From JAHBWV01 sp964588385 (GTDB lineage: Bacteria; Planctomycetota; Phycisphaerae; Phycisphaerales; UBA1924), in contig CAZPPG010000017.1 in the NCBI GenBank assembly GCA_964588385.1, positions 1 through 64,000 on the forward strand: DNA of 64,000 nucleotides. The letters run 5' to 3'. Shown here piece after piece: positions 25,146 to 31,925 of the stretch. A program made the translations under genes and the position numbers. The notes under the pieces were generated by a model, which saw nothing but the letters and a program-made list of their open reading frames with translations, was not told the origin of the DNA and made no database searches. The number at the start of each line of letters is the position of its first letter. The stretch's first letter is position 1.

Positions 25146-26399
25146 ATGCCCGATCTTTCTCCGAACGCAATCGATCTGCTGCGATTGACGCTCGTGCCGG
25201 GGCTCGGCCCGGTGCTGATCTCTCGCCTCCTGAAGAAGTTTGGGTCCGCGCGGGTCGCGCTCGACGCATCCGCGGCGGAGATTCGCACCGTCAAAGGCAT
25301 CGGGGACGCCAAGGCCGATGCGATCGATCGGGCCCGACCCGATCTTGAGCGCCTGGTCGTGGCGGAGCTTGAAGCAATCACCGGTTCCGGCGTTCATCTG
25401 ATCGCGCTCGGCGACCCGGGATATCCGGCGCTGCTGGCACACATCGACGACCCGCCGCCGGTGCTGTACGCGCGCGGAGAGCTACGCCCTGCGGACCTTG
25501 ATCGTGCGATGCTGGCGGTCGTGGGCTCGCGGAAGTGCTCGCACTATGGGATGGAACAGGCCAAACGCTTCGCATCCATGCTTGGGCAGGCCGGCGTGAC
25601 GATTGTCTCGGGGGGCGCACGCGGGATCGACACCGCCGCCCATAAGGGCGCGATCGATGCGGGAGGACGCACGGTCGCCGTCATGGGGTGCGGGCTGGCG
25701 CGGGCCTATCCCCCTGAGAACGAGGATCTCTTCGCGCGGATCGCCGAGCGCGGGTGCCTGCTGAGCGAGCTTCCCTTCCATACACCCCCAACCGCCGAGA
25801 ACTTTCCGGCCCGCAATCGCATCATCTCGGGCATGTCCCACGGCACGCTCGTCATCGAAGCGGGACATCGCTCCGGCTCCCTGATCACCGCGCGCCTCGC
25901 GGCGGAGGACCACGGACGCGAGGTCTTCGCGATCCCTGGACGCGTGGACTCTGCATACTCAGCGGGCTCTCTCGAGCTCATCAAGTCCGGGGGGGCCATC
26001 ATGGTGACCGAGCCCGCGGACATCCTGAGTTCACTCCGCGATGCGACCACGTTTGGAGTCTCGAGCCCGGCGGTTGACGCTGGGATCGCGCCCGACAGTG
26101 AGGAACCGGAAGAGCAGGGAGCGGGGTTGTTTGCACAGGGGCCGGCCGTGCGTCGACCCGTTCCGGGGACGCGGGCGCTTGGCCCGATCGGGCCCGAAGC
26201 GAGCGATACGCCCGCGCCCGTGCTGGCGACGGACCCATTGGATGCACGGATTCTTGCCGCGCTGGATGCACCATTGACGCCGGATCAGCTCGCGATCCGC
26301 GCCGAACTGCCGGCCCATGAGCTGCGCGGGCGACTCACGATGCTGGAGATCCAGAAGCGCGTCCGCCGTATCGGCACCCACTTCGAACGGCTCAGATGA
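25146..26399 (+). CDS. dprA: DNA-processing protein A (DprA/Smf)
   Basis: Binds incoming single-stranded DNA and loads RecA during natural transformation. 417 residues: an N-terminal helix-hairpin-helix/SAM-like region (VPGLGPVLISRLLKKFG, VKGIGDAKADAI), the Rossmann DprA core with VVGSRKCSHYG, SGGARGIDTAAH, NRIISGMSHGTLVIEA and SGSLITARLA, and a C-terminal winged helix (LAIRAELPAHELRGRLTMLEIQKRVRRIG). All family landmarks are intact. No other competence gene is visible nearby. Confidence 0.96.
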   Translation: MPDLSPNAIDLLRLTLVPGLGPVLISRLLKKFGSARVALDASAAEIRTVKGIGDAKADAIDRARPDLERLVVAELEAITGSGVHLIALGDPGYPALLAHIDDPPPVLYARGELRPADLDRAMLAVVGSRKCSHYGMEQAKRFASMLGQAGVTIVSGGARGIDTAAHKGAIDAGGRTVAVMGCGLARAYPPENEDLFARIAERGCLLSELPFHTPPTAENFPARNRIISGMSHGTLVIEAGHRSGSLITARLAAEDHGREVFAIPGRVDSAYSAGSLELIKSGGAIMVTEPADILSSLRDATTFGVSSPAVDAGIAPDSEEPEEQGAGLFAQGPAVRRPVPGTRALGPIGPEASDTPAPVLATDPLDARILAALDAPLTPDQLAIRAELPAHELRGRLTMLEIQKRVRRIGTHFERLR

Positions 26400-26438
26400 A
26401 CCCCGACTCGGATGGAACCCGCGCTCGACGCCACTCGC

Positions 26439-27290
26439 TCAGTCACGGGGCTTGAGCACGTGGATCGCGTATCCCGGCTCGCGCACCACGACGTCCTCAC
26501 CCTGCTCATCGATCGTGGCGATCCGCTCGAAGCCCGCGCGGCTCACGATCGTGCGCCACTGGGCCAGGTCATAGCTCCGCAGCCCGTACGCGTCATCGTG
26601 GTGCGAATCGCCCTTCGGGGTTCGGGCCATCATGTGGCTGTAGACCATCTCGATGCGCTTGCCGGGGCCGTCCTCGGCGGGCTCGTAGTTCACGATCTGC
26701 GTCACTTCCACGCGCCCGCGCTTGCCTCGCCAGACATCTTCCTCCGGAACCTCCTTGCCGTAGGCCGAGAGCGAGATCCCCACGATGAGGAAGCCGTCCG
26801 GCTTGAGAACGGCGCGAACACCTGCGAGGTGCGAGAGGATCGCCTTATCGCTCGGAAGATGGCGGATCGTGTTGATGAGGTTGAACGCCATGTCGATCGA
26901 TGCGGGCTTGACCTCGGACTCAAAGCCCACCATGTCGCCGACGAAGAGGTTGGCGCGGCGCGAGGCCCCGATCTCCTTCAGGCGGGCCTTGGCGTAGGTG
27001 ATCATCTCCGGCGAGCGGTCGAAGCCGACGACGCGAACACCCTTCTTCGCGGCCAGACGGAGGTAGCGGCCCGTGCCGCACGCGGGCTCGAGCCAGCGCA
27101 TGGTGGCCGGGTCGCGCGGGCCGAGGAATCGGCGGGCGATCTTGAAGAGTCCGCGAACCTCCCACTCGGTGTCGGGTTGGTGGAGGATGTCATAGAGCTC
27201 CGGTTGGCCGTAGATGCCCTCCACGCGGTCGATGGCGTGGGACGTGGCTGTCTCGGGGCGTGCGGGAGCGTCGGAACGGGCATTTGGCAT
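26439..27290 (-). CDS. Class I SAM-dependent methyltransferase
   Basis: 283 residues. Motif I is LEPACGTGRYLRLAA, followed by GVRVVGFDRSPEMI (acidic end of strand 2), FVGDM and AFNLINTIRHLPSD, a typical Rossmann methyltransferase. The substrate cannot be told from the sequence. The start is at MPNARSDAP; an upstream in-frame ATG exists, but the extra residues look non-coding. It converges on dprA and diverges from the next gene. Confidence 0.85.
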   Translation of the reverse strand: MPNARSDAPARPETATSHAIDRVEGIYGQPELYDILHQPDTEWEVRGLFKIARRFLGPRDPATMRWLEPACGTGRYLRLAAKKGVRVVGFDRSPEMITYAKARLKEIGASRRANLFVGDMVGFESEVKPASIDMAFNLINTIRHLPSDKAILSHLAGVRAVLKPDGFLIVGISLSAYGKEVPEEDVWRGKRGRVEVTQIVNYEPAEDGPGKRIEMVYSHMMARTPKGDSHHDDAYGLRSYDLAQWRTIVSRAGFERIATIDEQGEDVVVREPGYAIHVLKPRD

Positions 27291-27449
27291 GCGCGAAAGA
27301 CTAGGTGTCCGGAAGGGGTCGGTGTCACGCCACCCCCGAAACGAACCAAATCCGTGCGATGAGCGCATACAGAGTCGGAGCCGCGGTGTCATGCTGGAGA
27401 CACGCCCCGCGTCGGCGATGCCCGGGCGCACCGAATGGAGATCGCACAG

Positions 27450-28547
27450 ATGATCCAGTCAAGTCCAATGCACAAGGTGGGTTCATTCCTGAAGGCGCGT
27501 CGCGTGCTCTCGTCCCTTGGTCTTGTGGCGGTGATCGCCGGAGCCGCCGGGCTGGTTCCCGCCACCGCCCGCGGGCAGGCACAGGAGTTCCCGGTCCCGG
27601 CCGTGGTCCCGCCACTGCCCACCGGAATGTCCGAGCCGACGAACGCGGCGCTGCTGTACGGGCGCGCCCTGCGACTGATCGGCGCCGACGCCATCCAGAA
27701 GGTGCGCGACGCTCAGGCGAAGGGAGCCGCGATCCGCGACACGCCCGAGATCGCCGCGATTCTGGACAACAACGCCGGGAACCTCGCGGCCGTGATCGAG
27801 GCAACGAAGCTAGAGCATTGCGACTGGGGCGTGCAGTACGGCAAGGGACCGCTCGCCTTGCTGGACCACGCCGGGCCGATGCGCGGCGTGGTCGTGATGC
27901 TCGATGCGCGGGCGGCGCTCCTCCTGGAACGGGGCGACCTCCCGGGCGCAGTGGCGAGCATCGCGGCGATCTTTGCCATCGCCGAGCACATGTCGCAGGA
28001 TCGGATCATGATCTCGTCATTGGTCGCGATCGCGATGACGAAGGTCGGCCTTGAACGCGTCGGCGCCTTGCTCGACCTGGGTAAGCTCGATCGCGACGGG
28101 GCCAAGTCGCTTCTTGCCGCGATCGAGCGAATCGAGCGAGCCGGCGACTTCCGGCTTCCCGAGGCGTTTGCGACCGAGAAGTGGATGACCGTCGAATGGA
28201 TGCGTGCGGCGTATGTCGGGCCGCGCGCAGGCGCGAAGCTCGTCGAGGGAATCCAGTGGATGGTGCCGGATCAGGGCGATGCCCTCAAGGGGCTTGAGCT
28301 GCTCGACGAATCAGGCCTGGCGCGGCACTTCGACGGGATCGGGAAGGCCTATGACGACATGATCGTCGCGTGGTCGTCGGATGACTCGGCCGCAGAACTC
28401 GAGCGTGTCCATGACGCGGTGGTCAAGGGCGAGTATGGGCTGATCGCGCAGGCATTCGTGCCCGACTTCGGAAAGAGCCGCGCCTCGGTCGACACCATCG
28501 AGCGGACGATGAAAGAGGCCGCGAAGCGTCTGGAGCAGGTGAGATAA
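27450..28547 (+). CDS. Secreted protein of unknown function upstream of a sigma factor
   Basis: 365 residues with a signal peptide (cleavage near ARG|QAQE) followed by an all-helical protein (repeated Ala/Leu/Asp helices such as PGAVASIAAIFAIAEHMSQD). I recognise no family. GGAG at 27437-27440 supports ATG 27450 over the in-frame ATG at 27435. It lies 19 nt before an ECF sigma factor gene, so the three genes from here probably form one operon. Confidence 0.7.
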   Translation: MIQSSPMHKVGSFLKARRVLSSLGLVAVIAGAAGLVPATARGQAQEFPVPAVVPPLPTGMSEPTNAALLYGRALRLIGADAIQKVRDAQAKGAAIRDTPEIAAILDNNAGNLAAVIEATKLEHCDWGVQYGKGPLALLDHAGPMRGVVVMLDARAALLLERGDLPGAVASIAAIFAIAEHMSQDRIMISSLVAIAMTKVGLERVGALLDLGKLDRDGAKSLLAAIERIERAGDFRLPEAFATEKWMTVEWMRAAYVGPRAGAKLVEGIQWMVPDQGDALKGLELLDESGLARHFDGIGKAYDDMIVAWSSDDSAAELERVHDAVVKGEYGLIAQAFVPDFGKSRASVDTIERTMKEAAKRLEQVR

Positions 28548-28566
28548 GCCCGGGAGCGGAACGACC

Positions 28567-29145
28567 GTGACGAACGCCGGCAGCGATCTTGAGCTTGTTC
28601 GCCTGATTCGAAAGGGCGACGAGCGGGCCGCACGCGAGCTCTGGGCTCGGGTCGGCCCGTCGCTGCTTGCGGTCGCGCGGGCGGTGACGCGCGACGAGCA
28701 GCGGGCCGAGGATGTCGTGCAGCAGGCGATGTGTCGGCTGCTCGAACTGAAGGAGCGACAGGCCAGAGAGATCCGAGATGTGGGGGCGTTCCTTGCCTGC
28801 ATGGTCCGGCGCCTTGCGCTCAACGACGTGCGCGGCGCGGGAAGGAAGGTGACGCGCGAGCGTCACGCCGGCGAGCCCGCCCCCGGCGCGCGGGACGGAC
28901 CCATCGTCGATCGAGAGCATCAGCGCCTCAGCGACGCCATTGCCTCATTGCCGGATGAGCTCGGTGAGGTCGTGCTCCTGCGGCACGTCGGGGGCCTGAC
29001 GTTCGACCAGTTGGCCCTGTCGCTCGATCAGAATCGGAGCACCATCGCCGGACGCTACCGACGTGCGATCGACGAGTTGGAGCGGCTTATGGGCTCCACA
29101 CACCAGCCGGAAGGGGCACTCGGTACAGTGAGGGCGACGCCATGA
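28567..29145 (+). CDS. ECF-type RNA polymerase sigma factor
   Basis: 192 residues, GTG start behind GGGAG. The sigma-2 region is LVRLIRKGDERAARELW ... RAEDVVQQAMCRLLE. The sigma-4 helix-turn-helix is LPDELGEVVLLRHVGGL ... FDQLALSLDQNRSTIAGRYRRAI. No sigma-3 or sigma-1.1 is present, as expected for ECF factors. The stop overlaps the next ATG as ATGA, the usual arrangement with a cognate anti-sigma factor. Confidence 0.9.
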   Translation: MTNAGSDLELVRLIRKGDERAARELWARVGPSLLAVARAVTRDEQRAEDVVQQAMCRLLELKERQAREIRDVGAFLACMVRRLALNDVRGAGRKVTRERHAGEPAPGARDGPIVDREHQRLSDAIASLPDELGEVVLLRHVGGLTFDQLALSLDQNRSTIAGRYRRAIDELERLMGSTHQPEGALGTVRATP

Positions 29146-29492
29146 CCAACGATCCCGCCAACCTGGAGTCCATGCTGGACGCGATCGGCCGAACGCGCGA
29201 TGGCACGGAAGTTGCCCCGCCCGCAGCGTTCATAGGGCGTGTCCGCCATCGGCGATGGGTCCGACGCGCGACACGCGCGGGCATGGGCGTGCTGGTCGTC
29301 GCCTTGGTGGCCGGCGCGCTCACGATCATGCGGCAGGGCGCGAGCACGCCCCCTGAAGGTCCCGGCATGAAGCCGACCTATGCCGTGATCGATTGGCCGC
29401 CGCTTCCGCCCTCGAGCGCAGGGGGGCCTGCGCTCCCGATCCGGGCCGGAACTCGTCCGACGGATCCGATGGCGGTTGGGCTCCTGCAATGA
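29142..29492 (+). CDS. Small single-pass membrane protein, putative anti-sigma factor
   Basis: 116 residues: a cytoplasmic N-terminal about 45 residues, one membrane helix (about 48-63, VLVVALVAGALTI) and a short Pro-rich outside tail. The ATGA coupling to the ECF sigma gene suggests it is the cognate anti-sigma. No zinc-binding HxxxCxxC motif is present, so this rests on position and topology only. Confidence 0.6.
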   Translation: MTNDPANLESMLDAIGRTRDGTEVAPPAAFIGRVRHRRWVRRATRAGMGVLVVALVAGALTIMRQGASTPPEGPGMKPTYAVIDWPPLPPSSAGGPALPIRAGTRPTDPMAVGLLQ

Positions 29493-29578
29493 CGGACGAC
29501 GCGGGAGAGACTGGCGAACGAGGTGGGAGTGGGGGGGTGGGGGGGAGTGGGGGCGGCTGTCGCCACCTATCGTGACGC

Positions 29579-30406
29579 ATGAGCATTCGCGTTGCCGTGA
29601 TCATTCCAGCCGCGGGATTCAGCGGTCGGTACATCGAGGGGATGGAGGTCCCGCGCTCGAAACTGGATGAGGACCTGGGCGGCAGGCCGGTGCTGCAGCG
29701 CACGGTCGAGGCGTTCGTGAACTACGAGCACGAGGAGGTGACGATCGCGTCGATCATCGTTGCCGGCCCCCATGACGCCAAGCAGATGGAGGCGTTCCGC
29801 ACGCGCCACGGCGACAAGCTGGGGATGCTGGGAACGAAGGTCGTGCCGGGGGGCGTGACGCATCGATGGGAGACGGTGCAGGCCGCACTGGCGCACGTGC
29901 CGCAGGACGCGACGCACATCGCCGTGCACGACGGGGCGCGGCCATGTGTCACGCGGGAGATCCTTGATCGCGTGTTTGATGCGGCGATGAAGTTCCCGGC
30001 GGTGGTGCCGGTGGTGGAGGTGGGCGACACGATCAAGCGCGTGGCCAAAGAGCCGGTGCCGGATCCGAAGCCGGATCCGTTCGCGGCCATTCTTGGCATC
30101 GGCGAGGGTGGGATCGGAAGCGGGCCCGTATACCGTGCGGTGGAGCAGACGATCGATCGATCCGGCTTGGTGATGGTTCAGACGCCTCAGGTGTTCGAGG
30201 CCGCGCTGCTCAAGCGAGCGTATCAGCAGAATGACCTGGCGAGCACCGATGATGCCGGACTGGTCGAGCGGCTCGGCGAGCGCGTGATTGCGGTGCCGGG
30301 CGAGGCGCGGAACCTGAAGATCACGAGACCCGCGGACCTGTCGCTCTGCCGCGCGATCATGGGCGTGCGCGAGCCCGAGGGACGGGCGACGCACAAGAGG
30401 TTCTGA
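29579..30406 (+). CDS. ispD: 2-C-methyl-D-erythritol 4-phosphate cytidylyltransferase
   Basis: MEP-pathway enzyme that makes CDP-methylerythritol from MEP and CTP. 275 residues. Nucleotide-binding PAAGFSGR replaces the usual PAAGxGxR, followed by RWETVQAAL, AVHDGARPCV, VQTPQVFEA, DDAGLVERLG and NLKITRPADL. It is about 40 residues longer than most IspD proteins, with insertions near 18-26 and at 155-180 (VPDPKPDPFAAILGIGEGG). Convergent with lexA. Confidence 0.92.
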   Translation: MSIRVAVIIPAAGFSGRYIEGMEVPRSKLDEDLGGRPVLQRTVEAFVNYEHEEVTIASIIVAGPHDAKQMEAFRTRHGDKLGMLGTKVVPGGVTHRWETVQAALAHVPQDATHIAVHDGARPCVTREILDRVFDAAMKFPAVVPVVEVGDTIKRVAKEPVPDPKPDPFAAILGIGEGGIGSGPVYRAVEQTIDRSGLVMVQTPQVFEAALLKRAYQQNDLASTDDAGLVERLGERVIAVPGEARNLKITRPADLSLCRAIMGVREPEGRATHKRF

Positions 30407-30445
30407 AGAGCGTGAGGAAGTGACGGGTCGCTGCGTCGCCGCTTC

Positions 30446-31063
30446 TCAGCGGCCGTAGCGGCGGACGACGCCCTTGACGATTCCCTGGATCTGGCAGAAG
30501 CGGACGCGGATCGGCTCAAAGTCCGGATTCGCGGGCTGCAGCCGGATGTGGTCATCTTCCTTGTAGAAGGTCTTGAGCGTGGTGGAGCCGTCCGGGAGGA
30601 GGGCGACGACGCGATCGCCGTTCTGGGCGACCTGCGTGCGCTCCACCAGGACGATGTCGCCACTGAAGATTCCCTCGTCACGCATCGAGTCTCCATCGAC
30701 CTTCAGCGCGAAGGTGGACTCGCCACGCTCAGTGGGGAAGAGAAACTCGGTAAGGTCGATCTCGTCCGCGTCCGGCACCTTCTCAATGGGGTAGCCCGCG
30801 GCGATCTTGCCGACGAGAGGGAAGCGCAGCGGGCGGGACTCATCGGGGACGGGGATGCCGTCAGCGATCGACAAAGAGCGTGCCTTGTTCGGCTCGCGGA
30901 CAAGCGCGCCCTTGCGGATGAGCGCCTCGACGTGCTCGAAGACCGTGACCTTGCTGACGCCGATCTCGTCCGCGAGTTCCTGCATGGTCGGGGAATAGCC
31001 CTTGCGCACCCGCCAGTCGCGGATGAGCTGAAGAATGCGGAGCTGCTTGGGCGTGAGATTCAT
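30446..31063 (-). CDS. lexA: LexA SOS repressor
   Basis: 205 residues. The N-terminal winged helix (LTPKQLRILQLIRDWRVRKG, MQELADEIGVSKVTVFEHVEAL) binds operators. The C-terminal S24-type protease carries the self-cleavage site Ala89-Gly90 in KIAAGYP, Ser126 in GDSMRDEG and Lys164 in TTLKTFY. GGAGG lies 9 nt before ATG. The nearest good promoter is about 760 bp upstream with a palindrome at its start point, so it may be transcribed with a leader or with an upstream gene. Confidence 0.95.
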   Translation of the reverse strand: MNLTPKQLRILQLIRDWRVRKGYSPTMQELADEIGVSKVTVFEHVEALIRKGALVREPNKARSLSIADGIPVPDESRPLRFPLVGKIAAGYPIEKVPDADEIDLTEFLFPTERGESTFALKVDGDSMRDEGIFSGDIVLVERTQVAQNGDRVVALLPDGSTTLKTFYKEDDHIRLQPANPDFEPIRVRFCQIQGIVKGVVRRYGR

Positions 31064-31448
31064 GGCGTGAACCCTCCAGTTCGGTTCCGGAAACGATCGA
31101 AGAGCGACTCTCTCCGAGCGAGGCGCGCAGGCCCCGCACGGTCATGAGCAGGCGATGCCCGGCCTGCACCTGTGAGGCAAGCAGGGCATGAGCAACGGCG
31201 AGGCGGCCGAGCGCGGTCTCTGCCCCGCCGTGCCCCGAGCGGGGGGGCGGGGCGCCAAGGCCCCGAAAGCGGCGCGGACGCGGCTCGATGTCGACCCGCT
31301 CCAGAGGCATGAGACGTCCCGGTTCGGACGGCTCGCGATACTCGGCGACGAACATGCCGCCCGGTCCGAGACGGACAAGGGGTTCGTCCCGAGAGGAACG
31401 ACCTGCCGAGTTGCGAAGTACGGCGGAAGAAGCGGATGCTGGAACCAT
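30861..31448 (-). CDS. Possible CDS upstream of, and overlapping, lexA
   Basis: An open frame of 195 codons starting with ATG at 31448 behind CAGGGA. The first about 130 codons have high third-position GC and plausible composition (LGPGGMFVAEYREPSEPGRLMPLERVDIEPRP), but the frame then runs about 200 nt into lexA out of phase. Either the true gene ends early and a sequence error hides its stop, or this is non-coding leader. No family is recognised. Confidence 0.25.
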   Translation of the reverse strand: MVPASASSAVLRNSAGRSSRDEPLVRLGPGGMFVAEYREPSEPGRLMPLERVDIEPRPRRFRGLGAPPPRSGHGGAETALGRLAVAHALLASQVQAGHRLLMTVRGLRASLGESRSSIVSGTELEGSRHESHAQAAPHSSAHPRLAGAQGLFPDHAGTRGRDRRQQGHGLRARRGAHPQGRACPRAEQGTLFVDR

Positions 31449-31807
31449 GGCACCATCCCTGTGCGTGCTCACCGGTCGAGGCGGTCAGATGCCGACTCCC
31501 CGGCTTCGGGCTCGCACGGTTTCCTCGCTCGAGCACCGATGTGCCGGAGCGTGTGCGAACGCGAACGATGCGAACGGAGCAGCGGTTCCACCGCGAACAC
31601 GTGAGCAGTTGCTGATCGATCGGACTTGAGATGACGCGCGGGGAGTGCCGCGTGCTCGCGAACCGACGAACCGTGCGTCGATGCGCTCCGCGAAGCAGAC
31701 CCGGTGTGTGCGCGGCGTTTGTCATGCTCGCACCCGAACAACCAACACTCTCATCCATCGACCGAACCTTGTGTTGCTCACGATTCTTTGAGCATCATGG
31801 TTCGGAC
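31064..31807. other. Long lexA leader region
   Basis: Apart from the doubtful frame starting at 31448, only Arg/Ser-rich open frames typical of non-coding high-GC DNA are found here. It lies between the promoter at 31822-31849 and lexA and would be a leader of roughly 750 nt if that promoter serves lexA. Confidence 0.4.
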
Positions 31808-31849
31808 GTTGGTATCCAACTATTATCCATACGATTCGGGTGTTGTCAA
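31808..31849 (-). promoter_or_regulatory. Sigma-70-type promoter with operator-like palindrome
   Basis: On the minus strand, TTGACA (31844-31849) and GATAAT (31822-31827) are separated by 16 bp, a near-consensus promoter pointing to lexA. GTTGGTATCCAAC (31808-31820), a 5-bp inverted repeat around TAT, covers the expected start point, an ideal repressor site. Whether LexA binds it is not known. Confidence 0.65.
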
Positions 31850-31925
31850 GTGTGCGCAACGAGATATCCCACCGAAGGCTCCGGAGGTCGCTCGGCGTGC
31901 GTCAGGGTGCAATCTGAGCCTGCTT

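Noticed and set aside
31060..31758. 232-codon minus-strand frame upstream of lexA
   Set aside because: Extremely Arg/Ser/His-rich with poor third-position GC, no ribosome-binding site and no motif; treated as leader sequence.
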